Shown one piece after another: positions 54,483-62,848 of a DNA stretch of 64,000 nt (position 1 is the stretch's first letter; the number at the start of each line of letters is the position of its first letter). A program made the position numbers and the translations under genes. The stretch is taken from contig JAJDVX010000042.1 in NCBI GenBank assembly GCA_022825895.1, positions 70,525 to 134,524 of the forward strand, written 5' to 3'. The notes below the pieces were generated by a model, which was not told the origin of the DNA, ran no database searches, and worked only from the letters and a program-made list of their open reading frames with translations. Source of the stretch: Chloroflexota bacterium. GTDB taxonomy: Bacteria; Chloroflexota; UBA11872.

Positions 54483-56914
54483 GTAGCGATACGGTCACGC
54501 TCACGATCGATGGCAATGAGGTGCAGGTGCCGCGCGGCGCGACTGTGCTGCAGGCCTGCGAGTCCATCGGTGTCGAAATTCCGACCCTTTGCACCGACCC
54601 GCGGCTGAAGCCGTACGGCGCGTGCCGCATGTGTGTGGTCGAAGTACAGCCCGGACCGCCACGCCCGACGGCTTCATGCACCACCCCGGCCGGCGACGGG
54701 ATGACGGTTGTGACCAACAGCCAAAGCATCCGCGACATCCGCAAGCACGTGATCGAATTGCAGCTCCAGCACCACCCGCTGGACTGCCCGTATTGCGACC
54801 AGGCGGGAACCTGCGAACTGCAGGACGAGGTCTTCGACCAGGAGATTCACCAGAGCCCCTACGAGACCGTCCCGAAAGCGCACCCGGAGGAAATCCTCAA
54901 CGAGGTCATCCTCCTCAACCACAACCGCTGCATCCTGTGCGGCCGCTGCGTCCGCATTTGCGACGAGCAAATCGGCGTTCGCGCACTGGACTTTGTGGAG
55001 CGAAGCGTGGGCACCTTCATTGCCCCGGCGCAGCACGACTTCATGGACTGCGAACGCTGCGGCATGTGCATTGAGACCTGTCCGGTTGGCGCCTTGCTGA
55101 GCCGTCCCTTCAAGCACTCCGCGCGAAGCTGGCAGACCGAAAAGGCAGCGTCCACCTGCCCGCATTGCTCGGTTGGCTGCTCGATCCTGGTGGAATCGCG
55201 CCACGGCGAGGTTGTGAGAACTCGCTCTAATGGTCTTGAGGAACCCGACCGCGGCATTCTTTGCGCGAAAGGCTTCTTTGGCCACTCCTTCGTAAACAGC
55301 GACGATCGCATCACGCAGCCGATGGTCCGCCGCGGCGGCGTCCTCTGGCCGGTAAGTTGGCGCGCGGCGCTGGACGCGATCACCGCGGGACTTCGCGGCG
55401 TGTTGGAAACCCACGGCCCCCGCGCCGTGGGTGTGGTTGGCTCGCCGAACACCACCAACGAGGACAACTACACGCTTCAGCGTTTTGCCCGCGCGGTGCT
55501 CGGCACAAACAACGTCTACAGCCAGGACAGCGGCCTGCACGCCACGGCCCGCACGCTGCGTGCGGTGCTGGGCAGCGAGGTTGGTCCGCATACGCAGAGC
55601 GAACTGCTTGAATCTGACCTGATTCTGGTCGTCGGTGCGGACATCGGCCACACGCACAACGTGGTTGGGGCGCACATCAAGCAGGCGGCCCGGGACGCAG
55701 GGCGCCTGCTGGTCGTCGCCACCCGGCTGGCCAGCGGACTTGACGACTTCGCCACGATCTCAGCGCGTGTTCGCCCCGGCGGCGAAGCCGCATTCCTCAG
55801 CGCATTGGCCGACGCAGCGAACGACGTGACTGAGCAAGGAACCGGCATCGACGCCGGCGCATTCGACGAGATTAGTCAGATGGTCGGCGCGGCCGGATCC
55901 GTTGCCGTTGTGTGGGACACCGGGGTCTGGACGCTCGGCAAGGCCGACAAGATTGCGCAGGCCGCCGCCAATCTGGCGCTGGCGCGGGACGGCGTGAAGC
56001 TGTTCCCGCTGGCCGAACGTGCCAACTCGGTCGGCACCTTCCGAGTCGGGATGGCCCCTGACCTCCTGCCCGGCGCCCGGCCGCTCGCGGATGCCGAAGC
56101 CCGCCGCGAAATCGGCGATGCCTGGGGCGTCGAGTTGAGCGAGGAGCCGGGATTGCCCTTTGCCGAATTCGTCGAGGGCCCGATGCGAGCGCTCTACGTG
56201 ATGGGCGAGGACGTCGTAGGCGGCGCAGCCAACCCCAGTGGCGTAAGCGCCGCCCTGCGTGAAGCCGACCTCGTCGTCGCGCAGGACATCTTTATGAATG
56301 CAACGACGGAAGTCGCTGACGTTGTGCTGCCGGGCGCCACGTTTGCCGAAAAGGGCGGGCACTACAGCAACTTTGAAGGCCGGCTCGGTCGGCTCGAACC
56401 GGCGATTCCGCCGGTGGGCGATGCCCGGCCGGACTGGGAGATCGTGGCGCGAATCGCGGCCGCGATCGGCGCCGACTTTGGATGGCGCAGCCATGAACCC
56501 ATTTCAGAAGAACTGGCGAGCCTCTCCGTCGCCCCGTCCATTTCCGGATCCGGCCAAGCCGTTTCCGTGAACGGCGCCGACCTTCCCACCGTCAACGGCG
56601 ACCGGCTTGTGCTGGCTACGGAGCAGCATCTCTACACGGCCGGCGTGGCCGGACGCCACGCGCCAAGCCTGACCTTAATGCTGCCGGACGCGGTGGCCGA
56701 ATTGAACCCCGACGACGCCGAGCGACTCCAGATCGCGCACGGCGATCGCGTACATGTGGCGTCCGCGGGCGGCGAGGTCAATCTGAAGGCCATGGTCGCT
56801 CGACGGGTGCCGTCCGGCGTCGTCAGCCTGCCCGACCGCTTCCTGGAAGCCGCACCACGTCAGCTTGATCCGCGGTCCCCCGACGGCACCGCGGTTCGCG
56901 TGAGCAAGGCCTAG
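54479..56914 (+). CDS. nuoG: NADH-quinone oxidoreductase subunit G
   Basis: 811 aa. The N-terminal [2Fe-2S] domain (CTDPRLKPYGACRMCVVEV) is followed by the His-Cys cluster segment HHPLDCPYCDQAGTCELQD, then two [4Fe-4S] motifs (CILCGRCVRIC, CERCGMCIETCPVGAL) and the extra N7-type cluster motif CPHCSVGCSILVE. The rest is a molybdopterin-oxidoreductase fold closely resembling formate dehydrogenase (GILCAKGFFGHSFVNSDDRI, NYTLQRFARAVLGTNNV). The position of the FDH catalytic Cys/Sec reads Leu (SGLHAT), which fits a structural, non-catalytic role. nuoE and nuoF, its usual partners, are not in the cluster. Confidence 0.93.
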   Translation: MSSDTVTLTIDGNEVQVPRGATVLQACESIGVEIPTLCTDPRLKPYGACRMCVVEVQPGPPRPTASCTTPAGDGMTVVTNSQSIRDIRKHVIELQLQHHPLDCPYCDQAGTCELQDEVFDQEIHQSPYETVPKAHPEEILNEVILLNHNRCILCGRCVRICDEQIGVRALDFVERSVGTFIAPAQHDFMDCERCGMCIETCPVGALLSRPFKHSARSWQTEKAASTCPHCSVGCSILVESRHGEVVRTRSNGLEEPDRGILCAKGFFGHSFVNSDDRITQPMVRRGGVLWPVSWRAALDAITAGLRGVLETHGPRAVGVVGSPNTTNEDNYTLQRFARAVLGTNNVYSQDSGLHATARTLRAVLGSEVGPHTQSELLESDLILVVGADIGHTHNVVGAHIKQAARDAGRLLVVATRLASGLDDFATISARVRPGGEAAFLSALADAANDVTEQGTGIDAGAFDEISQMVGAAGSVAVVWDTGVWTLGKADKIAQAAANLALARDGVKLFPLAERANSVGTFRVGMAPDLLPGARPLADAEARREIGDAWGVELSEEPGLPFAEFVEGPMRALYVMGEDVVGGAANPSGVSAALREADLVVAQDIFMNATTEVADVVLPGATFAEKGGHYSNFEGRLGRLEPAIPPVGDARPDWEIVARIAAAIGADFGWRSHEPISEELASLSVAPSISGSGQAVSVNGADLPTVNGDRLVLATEQHLYTAGVAGRHAPSLTLMLPDAVAELNPDDAERLQIAHGDRVHVASAGGEVNLKAMVARRVPSGVVSLPDRFLEAAPRQLDPRSPDGTAVRVSKA

Positions 56915-56916
56915 GA

Positions 56917-57918
56917 ATGGATTTCTGGGCCTGGCTGATCTTGATCACGAAAGTCCTGGCGGTATTTCTGCTGTTTGCGATCGGCGCAATGCCGCTGGTG
57001 CTGCTGGAACGCTGGATCCTGGGTCGCATGCAATCGCGCTACGGCCCGCATCGCGTGGGCTGGCGCGGCACGCTGCAGACGGCCGCCGACGGCCTGAAAC
57101 TCGGGATCAAGGAAGACATGATTCCGGGCGAATCCGACAAGGGCGTGTACTGGTTCGCGCCGGTGATGATGGTCATGCCGGCTCTGGCGGCCTGGGCCAT
57201 TGTTCCCTTCGGCCCCGAGGTCGAAATGGGACGGACCATCGGACTCTGGATCGCCGATCTCAATGTCGGAATCCTGTTCTTCCTGGCCATGGGCTCACTC
57301 GGCGTCTACGGCGTGGTCATGTCCGGCTGGTCATCAAACAGCAAGTACGCCCACCTGGGCGCGCTGCGCTCCAGCGCGCAGGTCATCAGCTACGAGTTGG
57401 TCATGGGGCTGGCCGTACTGGCGGTCATCATCTACGCCGGCTCGCTGAGCCTGATTGACATCGTGAACGCGCAGGCCGGCCTCTGGTTCATCGTTCCCCA
57501 GTTGATCGGCTTCCTGCTCTTCGTGATCGCGGCCGTAGCCGAGACCAACCGGGCTCCGTTCGACTTGCCGGAGGCCGAGTCGGAACTGGTCGCGGGCTTC
57601 CACGTCGAGTATTCGGGCATGCGCTGGGCCTTCTTCTTCATGGCCGAGTACGCCAATATGCTGCTCATGTCGGCAATCGTCGCCACGCTCTTCCTCGGCG
57701 GTTGGCGTGGCTGGACAATTCCGGGGCTGGAAGCGCTCACAGGCGTGATCTGGTTCCTGCTGAAGTGCAGCGTATTCATGTTCGGCTTCTTCCTGCTGCG
57801 TGCCACGCAGCCGCGCTTCCGCTACGACCAACTCATGAATTTCTGCTGGAAGATCCTGATTCCGATCGGCGTGGTGAATCTGCTCATCGCTGCCGGTCTA
57901 CGGATGGCCTGGAGCTAG
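56917..57918 (+). CDS. nuoH: NADH-quinone oxidoreductase subunit H
   Basis: 333 aa, eight or so helices, ND1-type subunit joining the membrane and peripheral arms. Conserved ERWILGRMQSRYGPHRVG, LQTAADGLKLGIKEDMIP, AETNRAPFDLPEAESELVAGFHVEYSG and RATQPRFRYDQLM. It starts 2 bp after nuoG. Confidence 0.96.
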   Translation: MDFWAWLILITKVLAVFLLFAIGAMPLVLLERWILGRMQSRYGPHRVGWRGTLQTAADGLKLGIKEDMIPGESDKGVYWFAPVMMVMPALAAWAIVPFGPEVEMGRTIGLWIADLNVGILFFLAMGSLGVYGVVMSGWSSNSKYAHLGALRSSAQVISYELVMGLAVLAVIIYAGSLSLIDIVNAQAGLWFIVPQLIGFLLFVIAAVAETNRAPFDLPEAESELVAGFHVEYSGMRWAFFFMAEYANMLLMSAIVATLFLGGWRGWTIPGLEALTGVIWFLLKCSVFMFGFFLLRATQPRFRYDQLMNFCWKILIPIGVVNLLIAAGLRMAWS

Positions 57919-57921
57919 CGC

Positions 57922-58413
57922 ATGCCCCTCGGTTCTGGCGTCATGAAGGGTCTCAAGACGATGCTGATGGTTACCGGCCGCAAGCCGGCGACCGTCCTTT
58001 ACCCTGAGCAACTGCGCGACATTTCGTACCGCTTCCGCGGTCAGGTCGGCATGCGTCGCGACGAAGTGACCGGCGGCATGACCTGCGTGGGTTGCGGCTT
58101 GTGCGAGACCGCCTGTCCGAACGATGTGATCCGCGTCGACACAAGCGAGAACGAGGACGGCACTCGATTCGTCGACCGCTACTTGTTTGACGTGGGCCGC
58201 TGCGTGTTCTGCTACTTCTGTATCGAGGCTTGCCCGGTCGACGCGCTTCAGCGAACACACGACTTTCATCTCATCACCGATGACCGCCGAGGTCTCCTGA
58301 TCGACGGCGAGAAGATGATTGAGATCTATGAGCATGATCAGGCCAACCGGGAAGCCGAGCAGAAGAACATCGGTCCGGGCGCGGCCCTTGCGAATTGGTT
58401 CGAACGTGGCTGA
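57922..58413 (+). CDS. nuoI: NADH-quinone oxidoreductase subunit I
   Basis: 163 aa ferredoxin-like subunit carrying clusters N6a and N6b: CVGCGLCETACP and CVFCYFCIEACPVDAL. The N-terminal RFRGQVGMRRDEVTGG segment contacts the membrane arm. 3 bp after nuoH. Confidence 0.95.
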   Translation: MPLGSGVMKGLKTMLMVTGRKPATVLYPEQLRDISYRFRGQVGMRRDEVTGGMTCVGCGLCETACPNDVIRVDTSENEDGTRFVDRYLFDVGRCVFCYFCIEACPVDALQRTHDFHLITDDRRGLLIDGEKMIEIYEHDQANREAEQKNIGPGAALANWFERG

Positions 58414-58478
58414 CGCGGACCGCAACGTGCGTCGGGCGCCTGGCTTCCGTCGTGCAGCGATCGAGACTTCGGAACTCC

Positions 58479-59114
58479 ATGGCTGACAACCTCGAGACCA
58501 CCGTCGCCTTCTGGTACCTGGCCATTGCGGCCGTTGGCGCCGGTGCGCTGATGCTGGTCGCGCGCAACCCCGTGCACTCGGCTATATCTCTCGTCATCGT
58601 CATCTTTCACGTCGCCGGACTGTTCGTGATCCTGGGCGCCGGCTTCCTGGCCGTGGCCCAGATCGCCATCTATGCCGGCGCCATCGTCGTGCTGTTCCTC
58701 TTCACGCTGATGATGCTGGACATGCGGCGGCTCCCGGAAGAGCGAGTGACGCACCGTCAGATCTGGCTGGGTATACCGCTGGGAATCCTGCTGGCAATTG
58801 AAGGCGTCGTCGTCAGCGTCGGCACTCCGGAGATCAGCGCATCGATCAAGGGCGCGTTCCCGCCGGCTACAGTCTCGGAACTTGGTGGAAGCACGCAGGC
58901 CCTTGCGGTCGCACTCTTCAATGAATTTACGCTGCCGTTCCTCGGCGCGAGTGTGCTTCTAACGGCGGCAACCATCGGCGCAATTGTGCTGGCGCGACGC
59001 GTCGAAGCACACGAGCAAGCCGACTTCCCGCAAGCGGCAAGCGGCTCGAATACAAACGACACAGCGGCCCAAGCCGACGCGGCAGAGCCCGCTCTTGAAG
59101 AGTCCGCGCGATGA
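58479..59114 (+). CDS. nuoJ: NADH-quinone oxidoreductase subunit J
   Basis: 211 aa, five helices, ND6-type subunit (RNPVHSAISLVIVIFHVAGLFVILGAGFLAVAQIAIYAGAIVVLFLFTLMMLDM). I start at the ATG at 58479; the track start at 58395 lies inside nuoI. A ~35-residue soluble Ala/Glu-rich C-terminal tail is present. It overlaps nuoK by 4 bp. Confidence 0.93.
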   Translation: MADNLETTVAFWYLAIAAVGAGALMLVARNPVHSAISLVIVIFHVAGLFVILGAGFLAVAQIAIYAGAIVVLFLFTLMMLDMRRLPEERVTHRQIWLGIPLGILLAIEGVVVSVGTPEISASIKGAFPPATVSELGGSTQALAVALFNEFTLPFLGASVLLTAATIGAIVLARRVEAHEQADFPQAASGSNTNDTAAQADAAEPALEESAR

Positions 59115-59410
59115 TGCTCAACGGATTCCTGGTCGTCGGCGCCCTGCTGTTCGCGCTGGGCGCCACCGGCGTGCTCATCCGCCGCAACGCCATCGTCATG
59201 CTCATGTGCATTGAACTCATGCTCCAGGGCGCGAACGTAACGCTGGCAGCTTTTTCGCGATATCTGGACGACCAGGCCGGCTTTGTGCTCGTGGTCTTTT
59301 CGCTGACCGTGGCCGCCGCCGAAGTAGCGATCGGGCTGGCAATCTTGGTGGCCCTGAGCCGGGTCTACCCGGTTGTCAACGTCGACCAGCTCGACAGCCT
59401 GAGCGGGTGA
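59111..59410 (+). CDS. nuoK: NADH-quinone oxidoreductase subunit K
   Basis: 99 aa, three helices, ND4L-type proton-channel subunit. The conserved buried Glu residues lie in MCIELMLQGANVTLAAFSR and VAAAEVAIGLAILVALSR. Starts at an ATGA overlap with nuoJ. Confidence 0.96.
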   Translation: MMLNGFLVVGALLFALGATGVLIRRNAIVMLMCIELMLQGANVTLAAFSRYLDDQAGFVLVVFSLTVAAAEVAIGLAILVALSRVYPVVNVDQLDSLSG

Positions 59411-59441
59411 CGCGAGATATGGCACTGGTAAGGACCTCGGA

Positions 59442-61361
59442 ATGCTAGACGCGCCCTGGATCATTCCCTTGCTGCCGCTGCTGGCCTTTGCGGCCAACGG
59501 CTTGGCGGGCCGGCGCAGTCCGCCGTGGACCGGCTGGGTGTCCACGCTGGCGATCCTCGGGTCGTTCGTGGCCACCGTGGTGCTCTGGATCCAGAGCGTC
59601 GGCTCGGACAAGGACTCGTCGGTCCTTTACACCTGGGTCGCCAGCGGCGGCTTTGACATCGAGATCGCGTTCCTGACCGACGCGCTCACGGTCGTCATGC
59701 TGCTCGTCGTCACCGGCGTAAGCACGCTCGTGTCCATGTACGCCGTCGGCTACATGGACCACGACGCCAACAAGCCGCGGTTCTTCACCTGGATCCCGCT
59801 GTTCGTGTTCAGCATGATCATGCTGGTCATCTCGGACAACCTGCTCCAACTCTTCATCTTCTGGGAGATGGTGGGGCTGTGTTCGTACCTGCTCATCGGG
59901 TACTGGTACGAACGCGACAGCGCCAATGCGGCCGCTACCAAGGCCTTCCTGGTCAACCGGATCGGGGACTTCGGGTTCGCCATCGGCATCATCCTGGCCT
60001 TCCACGAATTCGGGACGCTGCGCTACCGCGAGATCTTTGACGGACTGGGTTCGGCGGACCCACGCATGGTTACGGCCATCGCCTGCCTGCTTTTCATTGG
60101 CGCGATGGGCAAGTCGGCGCAGTTCCCGCTGCATGTCTGGCTGCCCGACGCGATGGAAGGTCCAACCCCGGTCAGCGCCCTGATCCACGCGGCCACGATG
60201 GTCACCGCGGGTGTGTACCTGGTGGCTCGGCTCAACCCCGTCTACTCGGCAGCGCCAGAAGCGCTGCTGCTGGTCGCCGCGGTCGGCACATTCACAGCCT
60301 TCCTTGCAGCCACCATCGCCCTCACCCAGACCGATATCAAGCGAGTCCTCGCCTATTCCACCGTCAGTCAGCTTGGCCTGATGTTCCTGGCGGCCGGAGC
60401 CGGCGCATACACGGTCGCAATCTTCCACCTGGCCACGCACGCGTTCTTCAAGGCTCTCCTGTTTCTCGGATCGGGCAGCGTCATCCACGCAATGAACGAC
60501 GAACAGGACATGCGCCAGATGGGCGGACTTCGAAGCAAGCTCCCCATCACCTACGCCACCTTCATCCTCGGAGGGCTCGCCTTGGCAGCCATCTTCCCGC
60601 TGGCTGGATTCTGGAGTAAGGACGAGATTCTGGCCTTGACACACCTCAAGGCGACGTCCGATCCCGGATCATCGCTGTCAACCGATCACGGCGCGGGAAT
60701 CTTCTGGGTTTTCTATTTCACCGGCTTGGCCGTCTCCGTCATGACCGCCTTCTACACGTTCCGAATGATCGTAAAGACCTTCCACGGGAAGCCCCGAAAC
60801 GCCGAGTTGCACGCCCACGCTCATGAATCGCCCCGGGTGATGACCCTGCCGCTGATCGTGCTGGCGGCCGGAGCCGTGCTCGCGGGCGCCGTGCTGGGCA
60901 TTCCGCCCGAGCATGGAATCATTCACGGCTACCTTAAGTACGCGGCCGGCATCGTTCACCTGGAAGGCGCGGGGCCGCCGGCGACGCTCGTCCTTGCGTT
61001 GATTTCCACCGTCGCGGCCGGCGGCGGCCTCTTGCTGGCACTGGGCGCCTACAGCCGGGGAATGGGCATTCCTGCGCTGGCACGGCGGATCCTGCCGGGC
61101 GCTGAGACCCTGTTCCGCCAGAAGTGGTACATGGACCACATTGGCGACGGATTTGCCGTGGCCTTTACCAAGGCCACGGCGATGATCTCCTGGGGCTTCG
61201 ACGCGGGCGTGATTGACGGTATCGTCAACGGCGTTGGTCATTTGTCGCGTTTCACGGCTGGCCAGGTCCGGCGTTTGCAGACCGGCCAGGCTCAGAACTA
61301 CGCGCTGCTAATGGTGGTCGGTCTGGTGCTGACCGTGGGCAGCCTGGTGCTCTTTAGATGA
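59442..61361 (+). CDS. nuoL: NADH-quinone oxidoreductase subunit L
   Basis: 639 aa antiporter-like proton-pumping subunit with about 16 helices and the long C-terminal lateral helix. Typical motifs are FIFWEMVGLCSYLLIGYWYER, GAMGKSAQFPLHVWLPDAMEGPTPVSALIHAATMVTAGVYLVAR, and LAYSTVSQLGLMFLAAG. The key Lys and Glu of the proton path are in place. It overlaps nuoM by 4 bp. Confidence 0.96.
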   Translation: MLDAPWIIPLLPLLAFAANGLAGRRSPPWTGWVSTLAILGSFVATVVLWIQSVGSDKDSSVLYTWVASGGFDIEIAFLTDALTVVMLLVVTGVSTLVSMYAVGYMDHDANKPRFFTWIPLFVFSMIMLVISDNLLQLFIFWEMVGLCSYLLIGYWYERDSANAAATKAFLVNRIGDFGFAIGIILAFHEFGTLRYREIFDGLGSADPRMVTAIACLLFIGAMGKSAQFPLHVWLPDAMEGPTPVSALIHAATMVTAGVYLVARLNPVYSAAPEALLLVAAVGTFTAFLAATIALTQTDIKRVLAYSTVSQLGLMFLAAGAGAYTVAIFHLATHAFFKALLFLGSGSVIHAMNDEQDMRQMGGLRSKLPITYATFILGGLALAAIFPLAGFWSKDEILALTHLKATSDPGSSLSTDHGAGIFWVFYFTGLAVSVMTAFYTFRMIVKTFHGKPRNAELHAHAHESPRVMTLPLIVLAAGAVLAGAVLGIPPEHGIIHGYLKYAAGIVHLEGAGPPATLVLALISTVAAGGGLLLALGAYSRGMGIPALARRILPGAETLFRQKWYMDHIGDGFAVAFTKATAMISWGFDAGVIDGIVNGVGHLSRFTAGQVRRLQTGQAQNYALLMVVGLVLTVGSLVLFR

Positions 61362-62845
61362 ATGGCACCATGACGACCGGCGAAGCCGCCCTCGACTTCC
61401 CGCTCCTTTCGCTGGCCCTGTGGCTGCCGCTATTGGTCGGACTCCCGATCATCGTGCTGGCGCGCAGCCGCAACGCCATCGCCATTGGCGCGCTCATGGC
61501 CAGCCTGGCGCAGGCCGTGCTTGCCATCGTCATCACGGTCACGTTCGACCACCAGGCCACGGGCTATCAGTTCGTTGAGGAAGCCCCATGGATCCCGGCG
61601 CTCGGCATCTCCTACAAGCTCGGGGTGGACGGCGTGTCCATCCTCATGGTCCTGCTGACGGGAATCCTCGGTCCGCTGGTGGTGGCCGCCGCGTGGCTGA
61701 CCATCCACAGGCGCGAGCGCGAGTTCTTTGCAGCGCTCATCACGCTCCAAACGGCCATGCTCGGCGTGTTTGTCACGCTCGATTTCATCCTGTTCTACGT
61801 CTTCTGGGAAATGGTGCTGATCCCGATGTACCTGATGATCGGGGTCTGGGGCCACGAGCGGCGCATCTACGCCACGATCAAGTTCTTCCTGTACACCTTC
61901 GCCGGCAGCGTGCTGATGTTGGTCGCCATTCTGGCCATCCGCTTCACGACGGGCACATTTGACATCGAGGCGATTCCGGAAGAAATGGCCGGAGCCTCGC
62001 AGATACTCCAACGCTGGGTGTTCGTGGCGTTCTTCCTTGGCTTCGCCATCAAGGTGCCAATGTTCCCCTTCCACACCTGGCTGCCGGATGCGCACGTTGA
62101 AGCACCCACCGCAGGCAGCATGGTGCTGGCTGGCGTCTTGCTGAAAATGGGGGCTTACGGCTTCCTGCGCTTCCTGTTGCCCATGGCGCCGGACGCTGTG
62201 GACGAAGCCCGCGGGCTGGTGGTCGCGCTCTCTCTTGTGGCCATCGTTTACGGTGCGTTAGTGGCCATGGTGCAGCCCGACCTGAAGAAGCTGGTCGCGT
62301 ATTCCAGCGTCAGCCACATGGGTTTCGTCACGCTCGGCATCTTTACCGCCACGCAGACGGGCATTGATGGAGCACTGGTCCAGATGCTCAGCCATGGCGT
62401 CGTCAGCCCGGCGCTCTTCTTCGCGGTGGGTGTGATCTACGAACGCGCACACACCCGCCGCATCGACGAGTTGGGAGGTTTGGCGCCGCGCATGCCCATC
62501 TACGCCACGATCTTCGGGTTCTTCATGCTGGCGTCGCTCGGGCTGCCGCTATTGAGTGGCTTTGTCGGCGAGTTCCTGGTCCTGGTCGGCGCGTTCGATT
62601 ACGCCACCGGTGTCGGCGTACTGGCCGCGCTGGGCGTGATCCTGGCGGCCGCGTACATGCTCTGGATGTACCAGCGGGTCGCGCTGGGCCGGCTGCGTAA
62701 CCAGGCGCTGGCGACGATTCCCGACGTCAACCGCACCGAGATTCTCACGTTCGTCGGCCTCGGCGTATTAGTCGTCTGGGTCGGCATCTTTCCGGACACC
62801 TTCGTGCGCCTCCTGGGCGCCACCACCGCCGCGCTGGGTGGGTAA
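61358..62845 (+). CDS. nuoM: NADH-quinone oxidoreductase subunit M
   Basis: 495 aa antiporter-like subunit with about 14 helices. Motifs are FYVFWEMVLIPMYLMIGVWG, GFAIKVPMFPFHTWLPDAHVEAPTAGSMVLAGVLLKMGAYG and LVAYSSVSHMGFVTLG. ATGA-type overlap with nuoL; nuoN starts 3 bp after its stop. Confidence 0.96.
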   Translation: MNGTMTTGEAALDFPLLSLALWLPLLVGLPIIVLARSRNAIAIGALMASLAQAVLAIVITVTFDHQATGYQFVEEAPWIPALGISYKLGVDGVSILMVLLTGILGPLVVAAAWLTIHRREREFFAALITLQTAMLGVFVTLDFILFYVFWEMVLIPMYLMIGVWGHERRIYATIKFFLYTFAGSVLMLVAILAIRFTTGTFDIEAIPEEMAGASQILQRWVFVAFFLGFAIKVPMFPFHTWLPDAHVEAPTAGSMVLAGVLLKMGAYGFLRFLLPMAPDAVDEARGLVVALSLVAIVYGALVAMVQPDLKKLVAYSSVSHMGFVTLGIFTATQTGIDGALVQMLSHGVVSPALFFAVGVIYERAHTRRIDELGGLAPRMPIYATIFGFFMLASLGLPLLSGFVGEFLVLVGAFDYATGVGVLAALGVILAAAYMLWMYQRVALGRLRNQALATIPDVNRTEILTFVGLGVLVVWVGIFPDTFVRLLGATTAALGG

Positions 62846-62848
62846 CCG

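Noticed and set aside
59445-60644. 399-aa minus-strand ORF
   Set aside because: Antisense shadow of nuoL; no domain features.
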